Source: a virus. From it: DNA of 25,664 nt. The translations under genes were made by a program, and so were the position numbers. Below the pieces are notes generated by a model. The model was not told the origin of the DNA and did no database searches. It saw only the letters and a program-made list of their open reading frames with translations. Below, in pieces: positions 8,104 through 14,321 of the stretch. Location: positions 1 through 25,664 of the IMG/VR virus record IMGVR_UViG_3300032116_001185; one strand, 5' to 3'. Position 1 is the stretch's first letter, and the number at the start of each line of letters is the position of its first letter.

Positions 8104-8131
8104 GGTAAAAATCACTAGGAGGTGAAAAATA

Positions 8132-9280
8132 ATGTCGGAACAAAATAAAGACCTAGAAAAAAACTATCCAGGTGCAACCGCAGGCGCTGAAATTAACTCA
8201 GCAGGCTCATTTGTATCAGGTGGTGTAGGTAGTGCAACAGGTTTGGATTCTGCAGGATCATCTGTAGGTTCACAACTTGGTAACACTGCTACTGCAGCAT
8301 TCGGTTCAACAACTGGAGCAAACGCAGTAAACCCAACAGGTGTTGCAGGTGGTATTTTAGCACCAGAGCAAGCACGTCGTTTTATTGACTACGTATGGGA
8401 TGCAACTGTCCTCGCTAAAGATGGCCGTCGTGTCACCATGAGAGCAAACACCATGGAAATTGAGAAGGTAAACGTAGGTGAGCGTGTAATTCGTGCTGCT
8501 GCTCAAGGCGCACCAGATTATACAAACATCGGCGCAACCTTTACAAAAGTTGAATTAACAACCAAAAAGATTCGTCTTGATTGGGAAGTATCAACTGAAG
8601 CACTTGAAGACAATATTGAAGGTGGAGCACTTGAAGATCATTTAGTTCGCTTGATGACCAATGCTTTCGCAAATGATATTGAAGATCTTGCTATCAACGG
8701 TCTTGGAACAGGCTCAGACGCATTCCTTTCAATTATGGCAGGATTCGTTAAGCAGACCCGTGGAACAGTCGGAAACGATGCACACGAGTATGCAGCAACT
8801 GTTGCAGATAACAACTACACTACATCAGTAATGCAGGGCTTGCTTCTAGCAATGCCACGCAAGTATCGTGCACTTAAGTCAAACCTTAAGTTCTACGCAG
8901 GTACTGATGCATTTGCTGGTATCGTTCGTAACAACGGTACACTTGCAGACGCCATCTCATCAGCATTCGCTGATCGTGTTGGTAGCACACAAGCAAATCG
9001 TCAAGAATTCCTTGATGGTGGAGCACAGACACTAGGTAATGCACGTACAACTCGTGTACTTGGTGTAGATGTTCTTGAGGTTCCTTACTACCCTGCAGGT
9101 TATGTTGATTTAACATTCCCTCAGAACCGTGTATGGGGCTTCCAGAGAGACATCACTGTAAACCGTGAATACAAGCCAAAGAAAGACACAATTGAATACA
9201 CAGTATTCGTACGCTTTGGTATCCAATGGGAAGAACTAGATGCAGTCGCATATGTTGACTCAGATAGCGCTGATTCCTAA
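8132..9280 (+). CDS. Major capsid protein, HK97 fold
   Basis: A 382-residue protein that assembles the icosahedral shell. After a Gly/Ser/Ala/Thr-rich N-terminal arm (residues 1 to about 75), the HK97-like body begins at ILAPEQARRFIDYVWDA. It continues through the E-loop-like stretch, the spine helix region with EALEDNIEGGALEDHLVRLM, the segment AFANDIEDLAINGLGTG, a P-domain with SVMQGLLLAMPRKYRALKSN, and a C-terminal beta segment (EYTVFVRFGIQWEELDAVAYV). The ribosome site AGGAGGTGA (8117-8125) is among the best in the window. Base and codon use are visibly less AT-biased than in the LamG and tail-hub genes, as expected for the most abundant virion protein. The gene closes a promoter-protease/scaffold-capsid-terminator unit. 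The N-terminal arm may be flexible or cleaved; no cleavage site was identified. Confidence 0.93.
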   Translation: MSEQNKDLEKNYPGATAGAEINSAGSFVSGGVGSATGLDSAGSSVGSQLGNTATAAFGSTTGANAVNPTGVAGGILAPEQARRFIDYVWDATVLAKDGRRVTMRANTMEIEKVNVGERVIRAAAQGAPDYTNIGATFTKVELTTKKIRLDWEVSTEALEDNIEGGALEDHLVRLMTNAFANDIEDLAINGLGTGSDAFLSIMAGFVKQTRGTVGNDAHEYAATVADNNYTTSVMQGLLLAMPRKYRALKSNLKFYAGTDAFAGIVRNNGTLADAISSAFADRVGSTQANRQEFLDGGAQTLGNARTTRVLGVDVLEVPYYPAGYVDLTFPQNRVWGFQRDITVNREYKPKKDTIEYTVFVRFGIQWEELDAVAYVDSDSADS

Positions 9281-9301
9281 AATATAACAATCACGTACTA
9301 G

Positions 9302-9335
9302 GGAGGGCGGTATAAAAACCGTCCTCCTTATTGTC
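9302..9335 (+). terminator. Intrinsic terminator after the capsid gene
   Basis: A 10-base-pair stem, GGAGGGCGGT (9302-9311) with ACCGTCCTCC (9318-9327), has one G-T pair and a six-base loop ATAAAA, followed by TTATTGTC. The stem is strong, but the T tract is interrupted, so termination may be partial, allowing read-through to the connectors. A new promoter box lies 8 bases beyond the T-rich tail. Confidence 0.75.
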
Positions 9336-9342
9336 ATTCTGG

Positions 9343-9351
9343 TGGTATAAT
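9343..9351 (+). promoter_or_regulatory. Extended -10 promoter for the connector genes
   Basis: TGGTATAAT, a perfect TATAAT with TG extension. The region where a -35 box should lie falls inside the terminator stem and is not TTGACA-like. The predicted leader is about 16 bases and contains AGGAGA (9365-9370) just ahead of ATG 9374. It would drive the tightly coupled connector genes to 12434. Confidence 0.6.
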
Positions 9352-9373
9352 TACAAATGAGTACAGGAGAATT

Positions 9374-9730
9374 ATGAATACAACAATGGAAGAATTGTCA
9401 ACTAAGAGTGTATTAGCATTAAAAGCATATGCTAAAAAAAATAATATAGAATTGTTTGAAGCAAGTACTAAACTTGAAATTTTGGAAATTATTGCTAGTT
9501 GGTTTCCACCAGAAAATAAAGAAGAGCGTGTAGAAGAAGCAGATAAGGCTGAAAATATAACAAACAAGGTGGCTCTATATTCAGATAAAAATCTTCATAT
9601 GGACAACCTTGGTGCTTTAAAGGTGGGGTATAACATAGTGTCAAAGGAGGCATCGGAGAAGTGGCTAACTCATAGGCTTGTACGCATAGCGTCACCTGAA
9701 GAGGTAGCATCTTATTACCGTAAAGATTAA
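9374..9730 (+). CDS. Small head-region protein with an N-terminal helical (SAP/HeH-like) segment
   Basis: A 118-residue soluble protein between the capsid and connector genes. Residues about 5-40 (ELSTKSVLALKAYAKKNNIE and following) form two short helices resembling the SAP/HeH/Rho-N helix-extension-helix motif, a fold that often contacts nucleic acid. A charged linker rich in Glu follows, then a C-terminal domain with LGALKVGYNIVSKEASEKWL and VRIASPEEVASYY. I recall similar small proteins next to capsid genes in actinophages, but the role is not known to me. AGGAGA stands 3 bases ahead of ATG 9374. The stop overlaps the next start (TAATG), so the two are coupled. The helical motif is read by eye and is uncertain. 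Confidence 0.8.
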   Translation: MNTTMEELSTKSVLALKAYAKKNNIELFEASTKLEILEIIASWFPPENKEERVEEADKAENITNKVALYSDKNLHMDNLGALKVGYNIVSKEASEKWLTHRLVRIASPEEVASYYRKD

Positions 9731-10731
9731 TGTCAACAGTACTTCGTTTACCACCATACCCGCTTTCAGTAACCTATAAGGTTCCAAATGAAGCAGCAGA
9801 TTATATTCTTGTTATTGAAGATGTCCCAGAGCAAACAGAAATTGAAGAATTTATTAGTGCAGAATCTGGACTAACATCTTCTTCAGAAGGAACTATTACA
9901 TATGAACTAAGCGGGGACTTTATTAAATATGATAAATCCTATGCAGTGACTATATATGAAGATATTGATGGGGAACGTGGAGATATAGTAGTTGAAGATA
10001 ACTTACAAATTGAACGTCCATATATAGATCCGACAGAGTTGGCAATTGCAAATGGTGAAACCTCTGCCACAGATATTGCTAAATATAAAGAATATGAATC
10101 TTTAGCAAGAGCAATTATTGACACAATGGTTGATGGTTTTTACTATACTCGTAAATATCTTGAAATAGTTGGTCAAGAAACAGATTACATTCCTCTTTGG
10201 GATAGAACACATAAAATATTAAAAGCATATGAAAATGCAGAGTTAGTTTATGATATTGATGATCCAGACGGTCCAGCATTGGGAGATTATAATTATTTAA
10301 TTACTAAAGATAAAACTGCAATTACAAAAGATCCAGTGCAAGCAACAGACTCTCTTAATAGAGCAGAAAGACGTCCAGCAAGAATTCCAGTGGCTTCCTC
10401 AGACTCGTTTGCAATATTTGATACAGAAGATAGTGGAAATGTTCAAACTATTACGGCTGGCGTAGGATTTCCAAATGGAACAGATTACATTTTCTTAGTA
10501 GAAACAGGATACAAGGTAGTTCCTATTGATATTCAAGATGCCACAAAATTATTAATTAATGACATTAAATGTGGCAAATTAGATTATTACAAGAGATATG
10601 TAAAAAACTACAGCACTGATCAATTTAAAATTGAATACGATAAAAGAATGATTGAGGGTACTGGAAATATTATTGTAGACAAGATTTTGTCTAAATATGT
10701 TAATAATATTGTTCGTCCTGGAGTTTTGTAA
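9730..10731 (+). CDS. Probable head-tail connector (adaptor) with an N-terminal beta domain
   Basis: A 333-residue protein in the position where siphophages encode the adaptor that docks under the portal (gp6/gp15 type). Residues 1 to about 97 are beta-rich and Ig/FN3-like in pattern (PLSVTYKVPNEAADYILVIE, KYDKSYAVTIYED). The middle is helical (YKEYESLARAIIDTMVDGFY), like the helical bundle of adaptor proteins, with DYIPLWDRTHKILKAYENAE after it. A C-terminal beta/helix part (SDSFAIFDTEDSGNVQTITA, LLINDIKCGKLDYYKRYVKN) follows. Usual adaptors are 100-200 residues, so this one looks enlarged. Both its start and stop overlap neighbours by one base (TAATG), and it lacks a clear ribosome site, so it depends on coupling. 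Function rests on position and secondary-structure pattern, not on a recognised motif. Confidence 0.72.
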   Translation: MSTVLRLPPYPLSVTYKVPNEAADYILVIEDVPEQTEIEEFISAESGLTSSSEGTITYELSGDFIKYDKSYAVTIYEDIDGERGDIVVEDNLQIERPYIDPTELAIANGETSATDIAKYKEYESLARAIIDTMVDGFYYTRKYLEIVGQETDYIPLWDRTHKILKAYENAELVYDIDDPDGPALGDYNYLITKDKTAITKDPVQATDSLNRAERRPARIPVASSDSFAIFDTEDSGNVQTITAGVGFPNGTDYIFLVETGYKVVPIDIQDATKLLINDIKCGKLDYYKRYVKNYSTDQFKIEYDKRMIEGTGNIIVDKILSKYVNNIVRPGVL

Positions 10732-11180
10732 TGAACTCATGTGAAGTTACAGACTTTATGTACCCAATGAAGGCTGATATATATTTCCCAATTCTTACAC
10801 AAGGTGAATATGGTCAACCCAAAAAAGACTGGGTTTATGATAGAACTATAGTATGTAATGCAACACCAGTTGGTGGCTTAGGAACAGAAGATATTAAACC
10901 AGAAGCATTTTTACAATATGAAAACAAACTTATTGCAAGGACCCAAAATGACCCCAGATTATCTTCAAATAATGCAAATAATGCAACAACAAATATACTT
11001 GTAACTAATGTAAGAAACGCTAGTGATAGCATTATTTATAAGGAAACTGCTGGCCCAAGATCTGGTAGAGGAACAATATATGAAATAGCAACAGTTGAGC
11101 CATTTACTGGACCATTTGGATCTGTAGAGTATTATAAAATGCTATGGCGTAGAACTGAAAATCAAACCGTAGGCGACTAA
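10731..11180 (+). CDS. Probable head-closure / head-tail joining protein
   Basis: A 149-residue, mainly beta-patterned protein in the slot of the head-closure (stopper) protein, which seals the connector after packaging (SPP1 gp16/HK97 gp7 type). Visible features are MYPMKADIYFPILTQGEYGQ near the N-terminus, typical of a beta-barrel joining protein that opens with a strand and a tryptophan turn (KKDWVYDR), and a C-terminal strand pair containing GTIYEIATVEPFTGPFG. There is no signal peptide or membrane segment. It starts in the TAATG overlap with the adaptor gene and ends in a TAATG overlap with the next. A weak GGAG lies upstream. The assignment relies on order and size; it could equally be another small neck protein. 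Confidence 0.68.
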   Translation: MNSCEVTDFMYPMKADIYFPILTQGEYGQPKKDWVYDRTIVCNATPVGGLGTEDIKPEAFLQYENKLIARTQNDPRLSSNNANNATTNILVTNVRNASDSIIYKETAGPRSGRGTIYEIATVEPFTGPFGSVEYYKMLWRRTENQTVGD

Positions 11181-11857
11181 TGATAGTAAACACTAATACG
11201 CTTTCTTTTACTAAACAAATGAATAACATAGTAAATTATTCCCTTGGATTTTTAGAGGGTGTAAATCGTGGTAAAAAAATATTTCTTGATAATTTGGGAT
11301 TAGGAGTTATTCAGTCATTATCACAATATATTGATGTGCAGGCAAGGTCAAACCCAAAAGCATTACATCACGTTTACGAATGGAATCAAACTGGTAGTCC
11401 AACTGCAAGATTATTTGATTTAAGATATACCGTTAGCAATCTAGGATTATCTATTAATTCTACCTTTAGACAATCAAGAAGCGTATCAGAAAATATGACA
11501 GCCCCGTTTTATGATAAAGCAAGAATAATGGAAAATGGAATTCCAGTTACAATTGCACCAACCAAGTCTAAAGTATTGAAATTTAATGGACCTAGCGGAG
11601 AAGTTTTTACAAGTAAGCCAATTAAAATTGAAAATCCAGGTGGAGATGCAGTATATAAAGGTTTTGAATCAACATTTGATGAATTTATGACAAGATATTT
11701 TAAACAATCATTTTTGAGAGCATCTGGTTTATACGACTATATTAAAAAACCAACTTTATACAAAAAGAATTTTAAAGCAGGATCAAAAATGGGTAAAAGT
11801 AAAGGTGTTGATACAGGCTTTAAGTGGATTACTAATGCAACAATTGGGGTAGAATAA
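11180..11857 (+). CDS. Probable neck/tail-completion protein (HK97 gp10-like)
   Basis: A 225-residue protein whose order (after the head-closure gene, before the tail terminator) and pattern fit the HK97 gp10-like neck family. Its first quarter is helical (MNNIVNYSLGFLEGVNRGKK, LGVIQSLSQYIDVQARSNP), followed by the family-like element LHHVYEWNQTGSPTARLFDL. A beta region and a helical, very basic C-terminus follow (KKPTLYKKNFKAGSKMGKSK). The Lys-rich end is consistent with contact with DNA or acidic partners, but this is speculative. It begins in a one-base overlap with the previous stop and ends 4 bases before the next start, so it belongs to the same coupled series. Confidence 0.7.
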   Translation: MIVNTNTLSFTKQMNNIVNYSLGFLEGVNRGKKIFLDNLGLGVIQSLSQYIDVQARSNPKALHHVYEWNQTGSPTARLFDLRYTVSNLGLSINSTFRQSRSVSENMTAPFYDKARIMENGIPVTIAPTKSKVLKFNGPSGEVFTSKPIKIENPGGDAVYKGFESTFDEFMTRYFKQSFLRASGLYDYIKKPTLYKKNFKAGSKMGKSKGVDTGFKWITNATIGVE

Positions 11858-11861
11858 GACT

Positions 11862-12434
11862 ATGGCTATACTAACAGACACTGGTTTTCCACCTACCTTT
11901 TTAAATAGATATGTTTTATCTGAGTTAGCATTCTATGGGCTTGTTGCAGAATCAGACCTTGTTAATCCAACCCCAATGGTTCCAGCACAATTTCCAACAA
12001 ACATTGAAGATTTATATAACGATAGTATTCAAATAAGACAAACAGAAAGCCCAGTTCTTATTGTTTATGACAGACTTATGAGGTTTAGACCTACTCCATT
12101 TTATGCTCACAAAAGAGAGCAACTTATATATTTTATATATTCTACAGATGTGGGTAAGTTAATAGATTCTGTGCGTGTGATTTCAAATGCCCTTGATCGT
12201 GAAGACGCTTCAGCCCAGGATATAAACTCTTATAGCATTTCAAACCCTATACTAAACTCTGCTGGAGAGGTGTCTATACCATATAACATTTATTTCCATA
12301 ACACAAGGGTGTACCAGGCAGATGAAAGCAGGGACGTAGCAGAATTGGCATCAGCCAGAACCCTGTTTGTAAATAAATTAATCATTGAGTACGACTACCA
12401 TATAAAGACTGAGCCAGACTCTAGATACACATAA
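11862..12434 (+). CDS. Probable tail terminator / tail completion protein
   Basis: A 190-residue protein encoded just before the tail tube gene, the usual place of the tail terminator that caps the tube and joins it to the head. The sequence has an alpha/beta pattern expected of that fold: an N-terminal helix (FLNRYVLSELAFYGLVAESD), strands (SPVLIVYDRLMRFRPTPFYA, EQLIYFIYSTDVGKLIDSVR), a helix (VISNALDREDASAQDIN), and C-terminal strands (SIPYNIYFHNTRVY, KLIIEYDYHI). Length is within the family's range. It starts 4 bases after the preceding stop, with a GGGGTAGAA purine run upstream. A promoter box follows its stop, separating it from the tail tube gene. The call depends on order and fold pattern. 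Confidence 0.7.
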   Translation: MAILTDTGFPPTFLNRYVLSELAFYGLVAESDLVNPTPMVPAQFPTNIEDLYNDSIQIRQTESPVLIVYDRLMRFRPTPFYAHKREQLIYFIYSTDVGKLIDSVRVISNALDREDASAQDINSYSISNPILNSAGEVSIPYNIYFHNTRVYQADESRDVAELASARTLFVNKLIIEYDYHIKTEPDSRYT

Positions 12435-12438
12435 ACAG

Positions 12439-12447
12439 CGGTATAAT
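12439..12447 (+). promoter_or_regulatory. Promoter -10 box for the tail tube gene
   Basis: CGGTATAAT contains a perfect TATAAT but lacks the TG extension seen in the other boxes. No -35 box is evident. The leader would be about 50 bases, the longest here, and ends in AAGAGGTGA (12491-12499) ahead of ATG 12506. A longer leader suits an abundant transcript. Confidence 0.5.
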
Positions 12448-12505
12448 TAGTTTTGAGGAAACACGCCAAACAACTTAATATACTTTATGAAAGAGGTGAA
12501 TAAAT

Positions 12506-13138
12506 ATGCCATATAGCCGTGGTACGTCAAACAACATTATCGTTGGTGCAGCAGCACTTTTCGTTGCAGATACTACCCTTACACCAGGCACACTAGAGTC
12601 TTTTGATTCCAGTGAGTCTTTTAAGGATACTCTGACAGCAGATGCAGCGTACACTAACGTAGGTTATACCATGAACGGTTTAGAATTACAATTCCAACCA
12701 GACTTCGGTGAAGTCCAGGTAGATCAAATTCTTGACGTTGCAAAACTATATAAGCAAGGTATGCAAGTTAATCTTGCTACCGCTTTTGCTGAAGCAACCC
12801 TAGAAAACTTGCTTCTTGCATTAGCATTCTCTGATGCACAACTTACAGGAAACAAGGCAGCATCTACAGGTCAGACACTTAATCTATCTGCAGGTGAACT
12901 TGGAGAATGTCCAGTAGAACGAGGAATCGTTGCTGTTGGACCAGGAACTGGAGATTGCGACAACTCTGACTCTGTTGAGCGTGTCTACACAGCATATCGT
13001 GCTCTATCAATTGAGAACGTAACTGTATCCGCAAAGCGTGACGAAGCGTCAATGTTTGAAGTTTCATTCCGTCTTCTACCAGAAGATGCGTCAGGATCAT
13101 ATGGAAAGATCGTAGATCGTACATTTGGTCAATCATAA
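12506..13138 (+). CDS. Major tail tube protein
   Basis: A 210-residue protein that stacks as hexameric rings to make the tail tube. The beta-rich sequence, the typical opening MPYSRGTSNNIIVGAAALFV, the segment GYTMNGLELQFQPDFGEVQV, and the long helix DQILDVAKLYKQGMQVNLAT match the tube-protein pattern in siphophages. It ends with a strand (EASMFEVSFRLLPEDASGSY). Two cysteines lie close together (GECPVE and GDCDNS). Ribosome site AAGAGGTGA is at ideal spacing, and codon use is richer in G and C than in the flanking tail genes, as in the capsid gene, both signs of high expression. The gene has its own promoter and is followed at once by a strong terminator, so it forms a single-gene unit. The assembly chaperones and tape measure gene follow. 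Confidence 0.88.
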   Translation: MPYSRGTSNNIIVGAAALFVADTTLTPGTLESFDSSESFKDTLTADAAYTNVGYTMNGLELQFQPDFGEVQVDQILDVAKLYKQGMQVNLATAFAEATLENLLLALAFSDAQLTGNKAASTGQTLNLSAGELGECPVERGIVAVGPGTGDCDNSDSVERVYTAYRALSIENVTVSAKRDEASMFEVSFRLLPEDASGSYGKIVDRTFGQS

Positions 13139-13162
13139 TCTAACTTTAGATTAAAACAAAGG

Positions 13163-13193
13163 CCCACCTTTTATTAGGTGGGTTTTTTGTTTT
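13163..13193 (+). terminator. Strong intrinsic terminator after the tail tube gene
   Basis: CCCACCT (13163-13169) pairs perfectly with AGGTGGG (13176-13182) around the loop TTTATT, followed by TTTTTTGTTTT. The A-rich run AAAACAAA just upstream (13153-13160) complements the T tract, so the element may also work on the opposite strand. The next promoter begins six bases beyond. Confidence 0.93.
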
Positions 13194-13198
13194 GCCTA

Positions 13199-13207
13199 TG
13201 ATAGAAT
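13199..13207 (+). promoter_or_regulatory. Extended -10 promoter for the long chaperone, probably leaderless
   Basis: TGATAGAAT matches TG-n-TATAAT with one mismatch. Its last T is 9 bases before ATG 13217, the same distance as at the protease gene. No Shine-Dalgarno and no -35 box are visible, and the upstream bases are the terminator's T tract. Read-through from upstream would be blocked by the terminator, so this box is likely the gene's main source of mRNA. Confidence 0.55.
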
Positions 13208-13216
13208 AGATAAATC

Positions 13217-13912
13217 ATGGCAACAACCGTTTATCAAAATAAAATAATAAAACTTATTGATGGCACAGAACTAGAGATTATGCCACTAAAAATAAAATAT
13301 CTACGTGAGTTTATGGAAGCATTTGAATATGTTAAAAAAGCCAAAAATGATGATGAGGCCGTAGATTATTTAATAGAATGTGTAAGAATTACAATGAAGC
13401 AATACTATCCAGAAATAATATTAACAAAATCTGATATAGAGGATAGTCTTGATATGCCAACAATATATACAATTTTAGATATTTCGGCGGGAATTAAAAT
13501 AAATGAAAAGTCAAGTCAGACAGTTAAAAACCAAGCAGAGGATAGTGGTGCCACATGGTCAGACTTGGATTTAGCAAAAATTGAGGCTGAGGTATTTCTA
13601 ATAGGTATTTGGAAAGATTACAAAGAGTTAGAAGAATCACTATCTATGCCAGAACTTATGGCAACCCTTTCTAGTCGTAGAGAACTTGACTATGAAGAAA
13701 AAAAGTTTCTTGCTGCAATTCAAGGGGTAGACTTAGATAAACAGTCTGGATCTTCAAGGGGTCAAAAAGAATGGGAAGACATGAAAGCCAGGGTATTTAG
13801 TAAAGGTAAAACAAGTGATAGTAAAGACATATTGGCTCTTCAAGGTCAAAATGCCAAGAGTGCAGGGTTTGGTATTGGCATGGGCTTAGAGTACGAAGAT
13901 TTAACAAAATAA
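13217..13912 (+). CDS. Tail assembly chaperone, long form (GT-like)
   Basis: A 231-residue protein encoded between tail tube and tape measure genes, the position of the tail assembly chaperones that coat the tape measure and recruit tube subunits. Residues 1 to about 98 are clearly homologous to the whole of the next gene product (shared MATT, LIDGT, PLKI, ECV, MKQY-PE, GIK; about two in five residues identical by eye). Residues about 108-231 are an added domain (FLIGIWKDYKELEESLSMPE, LSSRRELDYEEKKFLAAIQG) like the T part of GT fusions. The protein thus looks like GT made without a frameshift. The start follows a leaderless-type promoter with no ribosome site, suggesting low output. The end is Gly/Ser/Lys-rich, then LEYEDLTK. 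Confidence 0.85.
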   Translation: MATTVYQNKIIKLIDGTELEIMPLKIKYLREFMEAFEYVKKAKNDDEAVDYLIECVRITMKQYYPEIILTKSDIEDSLDMPTIYTILDISAGIKINEKSSQTVKNQAEDSGATWSDLDLAKIEAEVFLIGIWKDYKELEESLSMPELMATLSSRRELDYEEKKFLAAIQGVDLDKQSGSSRGQKEWEDMKARVFSKGKTSDSKDILALQGQNAKSAGFGIGMGLEYEDLTK

Positions 13913-13936
13913 TACAATAAAAAATTAGCACCTCCG

Positions 13937-13945
13937 TGCTATAAT
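13937..13945 (+). promoter_or_regulatory. Extended -10 promoter for the short chaperone
   Basis: TGCTATAAT, identical to the boxes at 1206 and 6733. It overlaps a 6-base-pair inverted repeat, TAGCAC (13926-13931) with GTGCTA (13936-13941) around CTCC. The predicted leader is about 18 bases and carries AGGAGGAA (13959-13966), close to the ideal ribosome site, ahead of ATG 13970. Confidence 0.6.
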
Positions 13946-13969
13946 TGACATAACCTATAGGAGGAAATA

Positions 13970-14299
13970 ATGGCAACAACTACGTATGAGGAAAATACTC
14001 TTACATTGATTGATGGCACAAAGGTTACAGTACGTCCTCTAAAAATCTCTCTACTTCGTCCGTTTATGAAGAAGTTTGAGGGTGTGGGAGCAGTGGCGGA
14101 AGATAACGGGAAATCTATGGACATTCTTATGGAATGTGTACAGATTGCAATGAAACAATACAAGCCAGAACTCTCTGAAGACGTAAAGAAACTAGAGGAG
14201 AATATTGATCTCCCAACTGTTTACAAGATCGTAGAAGCAGCATCAGGTATTAAACTTGCTGAAGTTTCAGACGTTCTTGGCGTAACTATGGCTGAATAA
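13970..14299 (+). CDS. Tail assembly chaperone, short form (G-like)
   Basis: A 109-residue protein homologous along nearly its full length to residues 1-98 of the preceding gene product. Both start MATT and share the LIDGT turn, PLKI, ECV, MKQY-PE and GIK motifs, so they come from a duplication. It lacks the second domain, exactly as lambda G lacks the T part of GT. It would bind the tape measure protein and keep it soluble during tail assembly. The start has AGGAGGAA and its own extended -10 promoter, indicating higher output than the long form. No slippery site joins it to the next frame: it ends TAA 22 bases before the tape measure gene. Order is long then short, the reverse of what a frameshift would imply. 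Confidence 0.85.
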   Translation: MATTTYEENTLTLIDGTKVTVRPLKISLLRPFMKKFEGVGAVAEDNGKSMDILMECVQIAMKQYKPELSEDVKKLEENIDLPTVYKIVEAASGIKLAEVSDVLGVTMAE

Positions 14300-14321
14300 T
14301 TTAAAAGAGGTGTGAAACTAA

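Noticed and set aside
9331-9336. TTGTCA as a -35 box for the promoter at 9343.
   Set aside because: It lies only nine bases from TATAAT, far too close for a -35/-10 pair.
9357-9377. A six-codon open frame (MSTGEL) just after the -10 box, overlapping the next start as ATGA.
   Set aside because: Its ATG is only five bases after the -10 box, probably upstream of the transcript start, and the following gene has its own ribosome site. A coupled leader peptide is possible but unsupported.
13699-13705. A canonical A AAA AAG slippery heptamer, in the proper frame, inside the long chaperone gene.
   Set aside because: A -1 shift there would end after about a dozen codons at a stop at 13738-13740, giving a truncation and no fusion. 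It lies inside the second domain and is expected by chance in an A-rich gene coding Glu-Lys-Lys. No downstream structure was evident.
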